In this document: positions 39,442 through 47,815 of the stretch, in pieces
Layout: every line of letters begins with the position of its first letter
Position numbering within the stretch: the first letter of the stretch is position 1
From: Corynebacterium sp. P3-F1
GTDB taxonomy: Bacteria; Actinomycetota; Actinomycetes; Mycobacteriales; Mycobacteriaceae
NCBI RefSeq assembly: GCF_030503635.1
Contig: NZ_CP129965.1
Span: 1,178,001 to 1,242,000 of the forward strand
DNA length: 64,000 nucleotides
Reading direction: 5' to 3'
The notes under the pieces: model-generated
The model's database searches: none
Seen by the model: only the letters and a program-made list of their open reading frames with translations
Told to the model about the DNA's origin: nothing
Position numbers and translations under genes: made by a program

Positions 39442-39885
39442 CTAGTCGTCCCTGTCGACATCGAGGACGAGGCCGTACGGGTCAATGTCAATGTCGATGT
39501 CGCCGAATCCGATTTCCCAGTAACCGCCGTCATCCCACTCAATTTCCACACCGGCCTCCTTGTTGTTGGCAGCGGCCAAGAGGCGCTCGACGTCTTCGGG
39601 AGCGACGCTTTCTTCACCCACCTCCGATTGCGCCTCGTCAGTGTAGCCGCTGACTTGTGCCGGAAGATCGTGCTGGGCTGCCACAACCTGATCGTCCACA
39701 ACCTGATCGTCTGTCCCGCCGCTGGTACCGGGGGAAGCAGACTCGGCGGTGTCGGGCACCTCGGCCGTGAAGGGTGCACCTGAGACCTTGTCGCCCGCTT
39801 CATCCTCAGCTTGCTCAGCCTCACCGCATCCGGCAAGGGTAAAGGCGAGAACGGTTGCGGCGGTCGTAGTAGTTAGTTTCCTCAT
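39442..39885 (-). CDS. Predicted lipoprotein, hypothetical
   Basis: 147 residues from ATG 39885 (MRKLTTTTAATVLAF). Signal sequence with lipobox LAGC, then an acidic, Ser/Gly/Glu-rich linker (about residues 20-90) and a short C-terminal module EIEWDDGGYWEIGFGDIDID that resembles the end of PepSY-type domains. Acidic overall, so possibly cation-binding outside the membrane. Function unknown. It lies between rpsF and a small membrane gene on the same strand. Confidence 0.65.
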   Translation of the reverse strand: MRKLTTTTAATVLAFTLAGCGEAEQAEDEAGDKVSGAPFTAEVPDTAESASPGTSGGTDDQVVDDQVVAAQHDLPAQVSGYTDEAQSEVGEESVAPEDVERLLAAANNKEAGVEIEWDDGGYWEIGFGDIDIDIDPYGLVLDVDRDD

Positions 39886-39964
39886 GCTCATGATGTTCAC
39901 CCTACATACGTCCGGCGAACGGAACGCGAGGGCGAGGACGCCCAGGAGCTCTCAGCGCACGCTA

Positions 39965-40156
39965 TTACCCGGCGTTCGGGGCTGCCACGAACACGGCCAA
40001 GAAGACCGGAACGAAGGTCATGAAGATGAATGCCGCCAGCCCAAGTCCGACAGACAGAGCGACGGGCTTGTCGTTCACGACTGTCCAGTAACAGCCGACA
40101 AAGAGGAGGAATGCGAGGCCGATGGAACAGATTCCGAGGATTGTGGTTGCACCCAT
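39965..40156 (-). CDS. Small two-helix membrane protein
   Basis: 63 residues, two hydrophobic segments (ILGICSIGLAFLLFVGCYW and VALSVGLGLAAFIFMTFVPV). It overlaps the end of the GT87 gene by 82 bases in another frame, which is unusual, but the overlap contains a plausible start with GAAGGAGGC upstream, and the hydrophobic pattern is clean. No family recognised. Confidence 0.5.
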   Translation of the reverse strand: MGATTILGICSIGLAFLLFVGCYWTVVNDKPVALSVGLGLAAFIFMTFVPVFLAVFVAAPNAG

Positions 40157-41613
40157 GCGCGTTTCGCCTCCTTCCAGTCCTCAGGGGTGGACATGAGCGG
40201 GTCGCAGCCGAAGTGAGCTTCGCGGACTTTGTCGCGGCGCCGACCGAACATTTGCTGCACGGCTAGGACCATGATCGCCACGATGAAGGCGTCCCGGGCG
40301 ATGACGATGATGTTCAGCATGCCGCCGGGCAGCCCAAGGTTGTCTGTTCCCATCATGTGCCACATAAGGATCGGCCACACCATCATGTCGACCGTCATCC
40401 ACGTCAGCAGCAGCCGCCAGTAGGGGAGAGCGAGCACTGCGGGAACGACGAACCACAGCGAGTACTGCGGGCTCCAGACCTTGTTGAAGAGCAGGAAAAA
40501 ACCGACGATGAGCACGACGAGCTCCGCAACGCGGGGAGTCTGGGGCGCTTTCAGGCCCGCAATGAAGACGAACAAGCAGCCAGCAAGGAACAGCACGAGA
40601 GTCACGGTGTTCAAAATGACGGGCGCACCATCGCTGGAATCGAAGCCGCTCCATCCGGTCACCCGGGAGATCACGGCGTAAATGGTGGTCCATTCCCAGC
40701 CGCGTTCAGTATTAAGGCGCTGGAATTCATGCCAGGAATCGTAATTGTGCAGCATCAGCGGCACGTTTACTGCCAGCCAGGTCGCGGCCGCGCCGACAGT
40801 CAGCTTGAACCACGGCAACAGATCCTTGCGCCGTAGGAAGACCACCAAGTATGCGCCCAGAAGGAAGAGCGGCCACAGCTTGAATGCGGTTCCCGCTCCG
40901 ATGAGGACGCCGGCCAGCCAGAAACGCTTGTTGCGAGCAGCCAGCATCGCTCCAACCGCGAACGCGATCGACGGGATATCCCAGTTCGTGAACGCATGAA
41001 CGATGAGCAGGGGAGAGGCTACGACCAGAATCGTGTCCCAGATGCGGTTGCCAGCCAGTTCCGCGACCATCCGCGCGGTGGCCACCCAAATCACGGCCAT
41101 GACGAGAGCAGTCAGGTAAAAGTACCAGCCGGAATCGGGCAGCAGCTTATCGACGACCGGGTAGGTCGCTCTGGCGATCCACCCCATGAGTCCCTGGAAT
41201 AGTCCTCCCAGAACCGGGTACTCCATGTACCGGGTGATGTCGCCTTCCACCCACGAATAGTCGTAGACGAAACCTGGCTGGTCGAGCCCGCGCCCGCCGT
41301 ACAGGGGGACGATGTCGTTGTAGCAGAACGAGGTGTATTGGCGGTTGCCGTCCCAGTTGAGCTGCATCGCGCCGTCGACAAGCTTGCCCCGAGCGCAGTT
41401 GGACTTCGACAGGACGCCCAGCGCTAGGAAGGCCCACCCGACAGCAATGACCGTGCGCAGCGGCGTCCACCAACGGCCGCGGCCGATCTGGGCGAACCGC
41501 CCCATTGTCCCGCCGAGGACGTTCATCATTCCGGTCGCTGCGGGCTCCGTTCTACCGGGTTGAACGCGGTCAGCCGGGTCAGGCCATGTCGTGCCGCTTC
41601 GCTGTGGGGCCAC
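40075..41613 (-). CDS. GT87-family (DUF2029) polyprenyl-phosphate-sugar glycosyltransferase
   Basis: Up to 512 residues; several downstream starts (for example ATG 41529) could be used, and the first 28 residues are low-complexity. About ten membrane segments with charged loops, including DYSWVEGDITRYMEYPVLGG and FTNWDIPSIAFAVGAML; this is the GT-C fold of the DUF2029/GT87 family, which in mycolic-acid bacteria adds mannose or arabinose to lipoglycans from polyprenyl-phosphate donors. The exact substrate is unknown. Position beside the class A PBP and rpsF-ssb matches the mycobacterial Rv0049-Rv0053 order as I recall it, pointing to an envelope role. Confidence 0.85.
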   Translation of the reverse strand: MAPQRSGTTWPDPADRVQPGRTEPAATGMMNVLGGTMGRFAQIGRGRWWTPLRTVIAVGWAFLALGVLSKSNCARGKLVDGAMQLNWDGNRQYTSFCYNDIVPLYGGRGLDQPGFVYDYSWVEGDITRYMEYPVLGGLFQGLMGWIARATYPVVDKLLPDSGWYFYLTALVMAVIWVATARMVAELAGNRIWDTILVVASPLLIVHAFTNWDIPSIAFAVGAMLAARNKRFWLAGVLIGAGTAFKLWPLFLLGAYLVVFLRRKDLLPWFKLTVGAAATWLAVNVPLMLHNYDSWHEFQRLNTERGWEWTTIYAVISRVTGWSGFDSSDGAPVILNTVTLVLFLAGCLFVFIAGLKAPQTPRVAELVVLIVGFFLLFNKVWSPQYSLWFVVPAVLALPYWRLLLTWMTVDMMVWPILMWHMMGTDNLGLPGGMLNIIVIARDAFIVAIMVLAVQQMFGRRRDKVREAHFGCDPLMSTPEDWKEAKRAWVQPQSSESVPSASHSSSLSAVTGQS

Positions 41614-41614
41614 G

Positions 41615-44053
41615 CTATCCGACCAACTCGTTGATCAAGCCTCCGATATCCACCTGAGGCTCCTGCGCAGGCGGGGCCGGAGCCGGAGCCGGAGCTGGGG
41701 CAGGTGCCGGAGCTGGGGCAGGTGCTGGGGCCGGTGCAGCCGGCGCCTCAGCCTGGTTAGTCGGGGCGGAGTACTGCTGGCCACCCGAATACCCACCATC
41801 GTAGCTCTCGTAGCTCTGGTAGCTCTGGTAACTCCGATAACTCGGCGCCGTGCCCCCGCCGTAGCTGCCACCGGAGTACGGGTTGATGCCCCAGTTGATC
41901 GGTGTGGCCGGGTGGAATTCCTCGAAATCCTGGCCCTCTAGCACGCCGTCGAGGACGCCTTTCCAGATCGAGCCTGGAGTCATCGACCCGTACATGTTGC
42001 CGCCCCACTGGTTGTAGATGGGGGAGGTGTTGTCCGAGGTGCCCACCCACACAGCCACTGCGAGCTGCGGGGTGCCACCGACCATCCAAGCATCCTTATT
42101 CGCTCCGGTGTCGCCCATCTGCGCAGTGCCCGTCTTGGCAATGGAGGGGCGGCCGCCTGCCAAAGACTTATTCGACCAGCCGGCGATCGGCTGCATCGCC
42201 TCGACCACGTTGTCCGCGACTTGGCTGGACACGCGGCGCTCCTTGTAGTCCGGGTTGAACTCGTAGAGCACCTCGCCGTCGGCCGAGGTGACGCGCTGGA
42301 CAAAGTGAGGCGGGTGCCACACACCGCGGTTAATCAGGGTGGCAACACCGGTGGCCATGTCCAGCACACGGGACTGGTACTGGCCGAGGATGATGCCGTC
42401 GTACGGTGTGCCGCCGTTCTCAGTGAGAGTCTCCGGCACGTTCGGCAGTTCGCGTGCCACACCAAGAGCGTGCGCCATGTCGGCCGTGTCCTGCGCACCG
42501 TTGTCCAAATCGGACTGCACGCGGATGAAAGAGGTGTTGTAGGAGTTCTTCAGCGCCTCCGACAGGCTGGTCACACCGCCGTATTGGCCGGAGTCATTGT
42601 TAATGGTTCTGTTACCCACCGTGACCGGCGAGGAATCGTAGTACGCCGACAAGGGGATACCTTGCTGGAGAGCTGCAGCGAGACCGAAGATCTTGAAGGC
42701 GGACCCAGTCTGCAGACCGGCGTTGGCGTAATCCCAACCACTCGCGTCGTCGCCACCGTAGTAGCCCTTAATTGCTCCGGTCGCCGGGTCAATGGCCACG
42801 ACGCCAGTGCGGGCATCTTCCTGCAGCAGGCTCAGCTGCTGTTCAGCGGTCTCGAGGACTTGGTCTTGAGTGCGCTGGTCGATAGTGGTGGTGATCTGCA
42901 GGCCACGGTTCGTCACATCGGCCTCACTGATACCCACCTGGGCCAGCTCTGCGATGACCTGGTTCTTGATCAAACCGTTGGGGCCGGTTGCTTCCGTGTA
43001 AGCGGAGTACGTCTGTGGGTCGCGCGTATCCGGGAATTTGGCGCCCGTACGCTCCTCGGGGCTCAACGCCCCCATTTCGACCATGCCGTCGAGCACATAG
43101 TTCCAGCGGTTCATCGAGTCCTGCTCGTTGTTCCACGGGTCCAGCTGGCTGGGAAGCTGAATGAGGCTGGCCAGAACCGCCCCCTCTTCAACTGTGAGCT
43201 TCGAGGCAGGTTTGTCGAAGTAGGCGTTCGACGCGGCCTGGATGCCGTACGCGTTGCGGCCGAAGTAGATCGTGTTGAGGTAGCCGGCGAGGATGTCCTC
43301 TTTGCTCCAGTTGCGGGTCATCTTGATCGAGTAGACCAACTCGTTGAACTTGCGCTGGTAGGAGCGCTCGTTTCCGACGATGGTGTTCTTCACGTACTGC
43401 TGCGTGATGGTCGAACCACCACCCGCGCTGTCGTTGCCGGTCAGTTGGCCAAGCACCGCGCGACCGAAACCGGTGAAGGAGAAACCGGAATTCTCCCAGA
43501 AGTCGCGGTCCTCAGCAGCGAGAACCGCATCTTGGACGTGCTTGGGCACCTCGTCGAGTGGAATCTGCTCACGGTTACCTTCGGCCGGGACGATGCGTGC
43601 GAGCTGGGTGGTGCCGTCGTTGGCGAAGATGGTGGAGACTTGTGCTGTCTCAATCCCACCGGGCTGGGGCAAATCCGCCCGCACGTATTTCACACCGAAG
43701 ACGGTAAGCGGCACCGCCAGTAGCAGGGCGAGCGCTAGGGCAAAGGCAGCCAACCATTGGCCCTTGCGACTCTTCTTCTTGGTCACCTTCGTACTCGAGG
43801 ACGAAGACGAAGATGAAGACGAAGCACCAGACTTAGAGGAAGACCCCGCTTTAGAGCTCTTCACGGAGCTTTTCATGGAGTCCTTCGTAGTACTCTTGCC
43901 CGTCGATTGCTTATTCTTAGCCGACGCTGAGCTCTTCGACGTGCTCTTCGACGTTGAGTTCTTAGTCGACGTGTCCCGGCTTTTCGACGTGTCCCGGCGC
44001 GACGCGGACGCCTTCTTGCCGGATGTGCTGCCGGAGTCAGTTTCTCGTGCCAA
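41615..44053 (-). CDS. ponA: Class A penicillin-binding protein (PBP1A/PonA)
   Basis: 812 residues. A cytoplasmic N-terminus of about 100 residues, extremely rich in Ser, Lys and Thr, precedes one membrane anchor (WLAAFALALALLLAVPLTVF). The GT51 transglycosylase follows (VLAAEDRDFWENSGFS, GGGSTITQQYVKN), then the transpeptidase with SAFK at about residue 450, SYN, and KTGTAQMG at about 639. The C-terminus has SYQSY repeats and an Ala-Pro repeat tract. Polymerises and cross-links peptidoglycan outside the membrane; a beta-lactam target. One base separates it from the GT87 gene downstream, so the two are probably cotranscribed. Confidence 0.95.
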   Translation of the reverse strand: MARETDSGSTSGKKASASRRDTSKSRDTSTKNSTSKSTSKSSASAKNKQSTGKSTTKDSMKSSVKSSKAGSSSKSGASSSSSSSSSSTKVTKKKSRKGQWLAAFALALALLLAVPLTVFGVKYVRADLPQPGGIETAQVSTIFANDGTTQLARIVPAEGNREQIPLDEVPKHVQDAVLAAEDRDFWENSGFSFTGFGRAVLGQLTGNDSAGGGSTITQQYVKNTIVGNERSYQRKFNELVYSIKMTRNWSKEDILAGYLNTIYFGRNAYGIQAASNAYFDKPASKLTVEEGAVLASLIQLPSQLDPWNNEQDSMNRWNYVLDGMVEMGALSPEERTGAKFPDTRDPQTYSAYTEATGPNGLIKNQVIAELAQVGISEADVTNRGLQITTTIDQRTQDQVLETAEQQLSLLQEDARTGVVAIDPATGAIKGYYGGDDASGWDYANAGLQTGSAFKIFGLAAALQQGIPLSAYYDSSPVTVGNRTINNDSGQYGGVTSLSEALKNSYNTSFIRVQSDLDNGAQDTADMAHALGVARELPNVPETLTENGGTPYDGIILGQYQSRVLDMATGVATLINRGVWHPPHFVQRVTSADGEVLYEFNPDYKERRVSSQVADNVVEAMQPIAGWSNKSLAGGRPSIAKTGTAQMGDTGANKDAWMVGGTPQLAVAVWVGTSDNTSPIYNQWGGNMYGSMTPGSIWKGVLDGVLEGQDFEEFHPATPINWGINPYSGGSYGGGTAPSYRSYQSYQSYESYDGGYSGGQQYSAPTNQAEAPAAPAPAPAPAPAPAPAPAPAPAPPAQEPQVDIGGLINELVG

Positions 44054-44098
44054 TGAAGTGTTCCTGCCTACTAGATTCCTCTAGGACAGAGTACTTCC

Positions 44099-44479
44099 TC
44101 AAACGTCAATTGACTGAACTGGAACGGCTTCAGACGTGCTCAATAGATGGTTCCAGCGGCAGTCGCCGCAGACTTCCACCTTATGGACGGTGAGTGCGCC
44201 GACTTCGTCGATAAGTTCCGCGATTTCGGCTTCGCTTCGCGCTGAACCGGAGCGGCGGCCGAGGTTCTCCCCGTAGACCCAGAGGATATTTCGCATGATT
44301 CCGCCACAGATCGGGCACGGTCGCGCTGCCTCGACCCCGTGGTGCTTACCTGCGGCGCGAAGCAGAAAATCGGCGTCGCACACCTCGTCCCGCAGCTTCT
44401 TTCCTGCGCGAAATTCACGCAGGACCGCACGCCTCTCCCATTCGTGGGAAACAGTGTGAATCATTTGAAACATCGTCAC
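44099..44479 (-). CDS. DUF5318 family protein
   Basis: 126 residues, soluble. Two Cys pairs, RPCPICGGIM and VEVCGDCRWNHL, should bind zinc as a ribbon. I recognise it as DUF5318, whose members precede ponA in mycobacteria and corynebacteria; function unknown. It lies 45 bases upstream of ponA on the same strand and probably belongs to the same unit. ATG 44479 or 44473 are both possible. Confidence 0.8.
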   Translation of the reverse strand: MTMFQMIHTVSHEWERRAVLREFRAGKKLRDEVCDADFLLRAAGKHHGVEAARPCPICGGIMRNILWVYGENLGRRSGSARSEAEIAELIDEVGALTVHKVEVCGDCRWNHLLSTSEAVPVQSIDV

Positions 44480-44570
44480 CAGCGTACTCTTCGGGTTCGA
44501 TCCTGGGAATTCTCCGATCCTTTGCCTCAGGAAAATTAGTGTCGGCTTCTTAATTTCTCCGGCGAGGACC

Positions 44571-44576
44571 TACACT
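44571..44576 (+). promoter_or_regulatory. Probable -10 of leaderless malR promoter
   Basis: TACACT seven bases before the ATG at 44584, no ribosome-binding site. Confidence 0.5.
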
Positions 44577-44583
44577 GGATTCC

Positions 44584-45042
44584 ATGTCACACAACCCCGC
44601 CGAGGACGCTTACGAGGTCGCCCGAGAAATCCGCCCCTTTCTCACGAAGCTTTACGTCGCATATTTCCGTATCGCCGAGCACTCGGACATCTCCGGACCG
44701 CAGTTGTCGATCATGGAGCGCCTGATCGAGACTGGCCCGATGCGCATCAGCCAGCTCGCCCAGGAGGAAGGCATTCGCATGCCTACCGCCTCCAACACCT
44801 TGCACCAGCTCGAACAGCGCGACCTCGTTCGTCGCGTCCGCGATCAAACGGACCGTCGCGGCGTGAAGGTGGAAATCACCGACAAGGGCATCCAAGAGTA
44901 CAACCGGGTGGCGGACGAACGCACGCAGTACGTCGCCGACATGGTGTCCACCCTCGACGCAGACTCGCTTGCACAACTCAAGGTTGCAACGCCGGCTCTG
45001 GCCGAGCTTGCGCGCACCTACAACACGGGGAGCATCGAGTAG
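44584..45042 (+). CDS. malR: MarR-family regulator, MalR-like
   Basis: 152 residues, the usual size. Winged helix-turn-helix at about 40-105: GPQLSIMERLIETGPMRISQ, QEEGIRMPTASNTLHQLEQR, and the wing DQTDRRGVKVEIT. In C. glutamicum a MarR protein in this position (next to a Usp gene and near the class A PBP) is MalR, a regulator of envelope remodelling under stress; I name it by that context, which is inference. Likely leaderless. It faces away from DUF5318/ponA. Confidence 0.8.
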   Translation: MSHNPAEDAYEVAREIRPFLTKLYVAYFRIAEHSDISGPQLSIMERLIETGPMRISQLAQEEGIRMPTASNTLHQLEQRDLVRRVRDQTDRRGVKVEITDKGIQEYNRVADERTQYVADMVSTLDADSLAQLKVATPALAELARTYNTGSIE

Positions 45043-45079
45043 TCGTCGCGAGCGCCGCGGTAATTTACCGGGGGATGAA

Positions 45080-45107
45080 TTGTCTGCGCAAAGCGGAGCC
45101 ATATAAA
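45080..45107 (+). promoter_or_regulatory. Probable promoter of the downstream Usp gene
   Basis: TTGTCT (45080-45085), 16-base spacer, TATAAA (45102-45107). The -10 lies inside the loop of a GGAGCC/GGCTCC hairpin (45095-45118, then GTTGGTTTTT) that may also end the malR transcript. Confidence 0.5.
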
Positions 45108-45146
45108 ATTAAGGCTCCGTTGGTTTTTGATTAACATGCACGCTAC

Positions 45147-46109
45147 ATGAACCATTACCCTCTCACCCCAGAGCTCCTCCCCGAAATCGGTGAGGAGCGT
45201 CCTCTGCGCATCCTCGTTGGATGGGATCAGTCCGGTGAAGAAGCCGTCGAATTCGCGGCGTGGCTTTCGCGCACCACCTCCTGTTCCGTCCGGGTAATCA
45301 GCACCGCGCCGCGCCCGTGGTCTTCATTGCGCGGCAAGAAGAGCAAGAAATACAAAAAGTGGTTCAGGGAGACGGAAGGCAAACGCGTCGCCGCGATCCG
45401 CGCCGCGCTGAAGGAGCACGCCCCGCACGATTCCTGGGACGACAGCTGGGCTGTCTTCCGGGACGGGGCACCCCGCCACGAACTCATCTCTACAGAAGCC
45501 CAGCAGTTCCACGCGGACCTCATTCTCCTGGGTTCCAAGCCGAAGGCGAAGAAAGGCCGTTTTATGGCCACGTCAACGGCCGAGGCCATGATGCATTATT
45601 CGCCCATTTCCGTGGGCTTCGCTCCCCGCGCCGTCAAGCTGTCCAAGAAGGGCATCACCCGCGTCAACTACGCCTTCCTCGACGAGCGCGAGGAGGCATC
45701 TGCACGCGGCATACGGGTCGCGGCGACTGCCGCCATGCTGCTGGGCGTGGACTTGCGAATCATGGCTTTCTCACCGAATGAGACGTATAGCTACGAGGCC
45801 GCGTTCGAGGCGAACGCGCCGCTTATCGACGAATGGAATGAGTCCTCCCTCGCCCTGCTTGACCGCGCCCGCGACTGTGTCAGCGACACCGCCAGGACCC
45901 TCGGCATTCCGGAACCGAAGAATTTCGAGGTAGACACCTGCGTGAGCGCCGGGGACGGATGGAAGTCCGTGGTGAATTCCCAGAAGTGGAAGAAGGGCGA
46001 CATTCTCTTCCTCGACTCCCAGCCGACAGAGCGCGCAAAGGTGCTCACCAACGCCCGCACCGAGGATTTTCTCACCCACGCCCCGGTCCCGGTGGTGATC
46101 TTCCCTTAA
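45147..46109 (+). CDS. Universal stress protein family, two divergent domains
   Basis: 320 residues. The first half shows a Usp-like pattern (RILVGWDQSGEEAVEFAAWL, then FHADLILLGSKPKAKKGRFM), but the canonical ATP-binding GxxG-x9-GS is replaced by GSKPKAKKGRFMATSTAEAM, so nucleotide binding is doubtful. The second half (RVNYAFLDEREEASARGIRV, ILFLDSQPTERAKV) is more divergent. Its place after malR matches C. glutamicum synteny as I recall. Likely a target of MalR. No clear ribosome-binding site before ATG 45147. Confidence 0.8.
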   Translation: MNHYPLTPELLPEIGEERPLRILVGWDQSGEEAVEFAAWLSRTTSCSVRVISTAPRPWSSLRGKKSKKYKKWFRETEGKRVAAIRAALKEHAPHDSWDDSWAVFRDGAPRHELISTEAQQFHADLILLGSKPKAKKGRFMATSTAEAMMHYSPISVGFAPRAVKLSKKGITRVNYAFLDEREEASARGIRVAATAAMLLGVDLRIMAFSPNETYSYEAAFEANAPLIDEWNESSLALLDRARDCVSDTARTLGIPEPKNFEVDTCVSAGDGWKSVVNSQKWKKGDILFLDSQPTERAKVLTNARTEDFLTHAPVPVVIFP

Positions 46110-46148
46110 GCCTTTACCGCACCCTTCTTCAAACCCGGGTGCCAGAGA

Positions 46149-46154
46149 TACACT
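46149..46154 (+). promoter_or_regulatory. Probable -10 of a leaderless promoter
   Basis: TACACT seven bases before ATG 46162; the same hexamer and spacing as at malR. Confidence 0.5.
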
Positions 46155-46161
46155 TTCTGCT

Positions 46162-46698
46162 ATGTCCACTAGTGAGCCGCAGCCGTCCAAGGATCCTCGG
46201 CGGGGCCGCCCGGGCCTGAGGCGTGAGATTCCTGAGCACCCAGAAAATGACCTGCACAGCGCAGCGGACTACTACAACAAGGTGCCGCCGGAGCCGCGCT
46301 CTTTCGACGAGCTCGCCGATCAACCGGACCCAGTAGAACTGAACGAGCGCAACCGCGCCTCCACCCGCCAAGCAGTCATCTACGCTGTCGCATCCGTCAT
46401 TCTCACACTCGTGGTCGCCGGGCTGGTCGCAGTGATCGCCCGGATCAGCGGCGGTCCGCTGTGTGAGGCTGGTGAAGCGCAATGGTTGTGCAGCAACAGC
46501 TGGCGCACCACGTGGGCGGTCATCGCGCCAATTCCACCGGTGGTTGCGCTTCTCGGCTGCGCCGTCATCATGGTGCGCAAGCTCAACCGTTATGAGCGCT
46601 GGGTCCCCTGGATGGGCGTGTTCTGGATCCCGCTTGTCCCATTCACGATGGCGTGGCTGATTGTCACCGTTGGAATGCTGGCCCGGGGCAGCATCTGA
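46162..46698 (+). CDS. Three-helix membrane protein, hypothetical
   Basis: 178 residues. A basic and acidic cytoplasmic N-terminus (about 70 residues, Pro-rich) precedes three hydrophobic segments (VIYAVASVILTLVVAGLVAV, TTWAVIAPIPPVVALLGCAV, GVFWIPLVPFTMAWLIVTVG). Two Cys in the first external loop (GPLCEAGEAQWLCSN) could form a disulfide. Resembles DUF2537-type actinobacterial proteins only in layout; I do not assign a family. Followed by a mirrored repeat element and the convergent trhO. Confidence 0.75.
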   Translation: MSTSEPQPSKDPRRGRPGLRREIPEHPENDLHSAADYYNKVPPEPRSFDELADQPDPVELNERNRASTRQAVIYAVASVILTLVVAGLVAVIARISGGPLCEAGEAQWLCSNSWRTTWAVIAPIPPVVALLGCAVIMVRKLNRYERWVPWMGVFWIPLVPFTMAWLIVTVGMLARGSI

Positions 46699-46757
46699 TA
46701 GAGGACCACGTGGCTCAGATCCGCGCCGCCGCGGATCACCCCACGGGACTCCACCCT

Positions 46758-46826
46758 AAATGCAGCTACTAAGTTGCAGCTAACAGCCGAATTTTGGCCT
46801 TTAGCCGCAAGTTGGTAGCTGCATTT
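46758..46826. repeat. Mirrored repeat element between convergent genes
   Basis: Left arm 46758-46783 and right arm 46801-46826 are 26-base imperfect inverted repeats (three mismatches) around a 17-base loop. Each arm itself contains two near-copies of the word TGCAGCTA. It lies between the membrane gene and trhO, so it may end transcripts from both sides, although the T-runs are poor. Confidence 0.8.
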
Positions 46827-46851
46827 GGCGGTTCGGGGCCACGGCGGTTCG

Positions 46852-47769
46852 CTAGTCGCGCGGGTTCACTGTCTTTCGCTGCTCTTCCCTGACTTGGCTA
46901 CACGCGGGGCAGTACGGGTTTTCTTCCCAGCAGGCGGGGCAGCTGACGTACTGCTGCCGGCAGTGGGGTTCATTGGCGCAATTATAGTGTTGGTTCGACG
47001 GCTGACCGCAGTGCACGCAGTGGCCGACCTGGACGAAGTCTTCGTCACCCTCGGGCCCGAATTCGGTGTGCATGCGTTTGTCGAAGACGTACAGCGAGCC
47101 CTCCCACAGGCCTTGGTTGCCGAATTTCTCGCCGTAGCGGACGATGCCGCCGTCGATCTGGTAGACCTCCTCGAATCCGCGGTTGATCATGAGCGAAGAG
47201 AGGATCTCGCAGCGGATACCGCCGGTGCAGTAGGATATAACCGGCTTGTCCTTCATCCAGTCGTATTTACCGGATTCGAGCTCCGCGATGAAGTCGTGGG
47301 TGGTGTTCACGTCGGGCACGACCGCGTTCTTGAATTTACCGATCTCCGCCTCGTACGCGTTGCGCCCGTCGAAAAAGACCACGTCGTCCCGGGATGCCGC
47401 TAGTTCGTTGACCTGCTCCGGGCTGAGGTGGGTGCCGCCGCCGACAACGCCGCGTTCGTCGACACGCAATTCCTCGGGCGTGCCGAAGGAGACGATCTCG
47501 TCGCGCACTTTGACGCTGAGTTTGGGGAAATCCTCGGCGCCGCCTTCGGACCATTTGAACTCGATGCCGCGGAAGTATTCCTTGGTTTTGCGCACGTACG
47601 CCTTGCAGGCGTCCATGTCGCCTCCGACGGTTCCGTTAATGCCGTCGGGGGAGATGATGATGCGGCCGTTGAGCCCCAACCCCTCGCACAGGTCGCGCTG
47701 CCACAGACGCACTGCTTCGGGGTCCGGGATCGGGCGGAACTGGTAGTAGAGGAGGATCTTGCTGGTCAT
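46852..47769 (-). CDS. trhO: tRNA uridine-5-hydroxylase TrhO (rhodanese-like)
   Basis: 305 residues. N-terminal acylphosphatase-like domain, central rhodanese domain with the active-site loop [14 protein letters not shown], and a Cys-rich C-terminus ([28 protein letters not shown]) that should bind zinc. TrhO (YceA) hydroxylates uridine 34 of certain tRNAs, an oxygen-dependent step towards 5-methoxyuridine or cmo5U derivatives. The family assignment is firm, the exact tRNA set is not known. ATG 47769. Confidence 0.92.
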   Translation of the reverse strand: MTSKILLYYQFRPIPDPEAVRLWQRDLCEGLGLNGRIIISPDGINGTVGGDMDACKAYVRKTKEYFRGIEFKWSEGGAEDFPKLSVKVRDEIVSFGTPEELRVDERGVVGGGTHLSPEQVNELAASRDDVVFFDGRNAYEAEIGKFKNAVVPDVNTTHDFIAELESGKYDWMKDKPVISYCTGGIRCEILSSLMINRGFEEVYQIDGGIVRYGEKFGNQGLWEGSLYVFDKRMHTEFGPEGDEDFVQVGHCVHCGQPSNQHYNCANEPHCRQQYVSCPACWEENPYCPACSQVREEQRKTVNPRD

Positions 47770-47815
47770 GACCCCAAGTCTAGGAAGTCAGCGCAAGGGG
47801 TGGAAATCGCGTCCG

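Noticed and set aside
44487..44520. tRNA-like T-loop (GGTTCGATCC)
   Set aside because: No matching five-base T stem, acceptor stem or anticodon arm around it.
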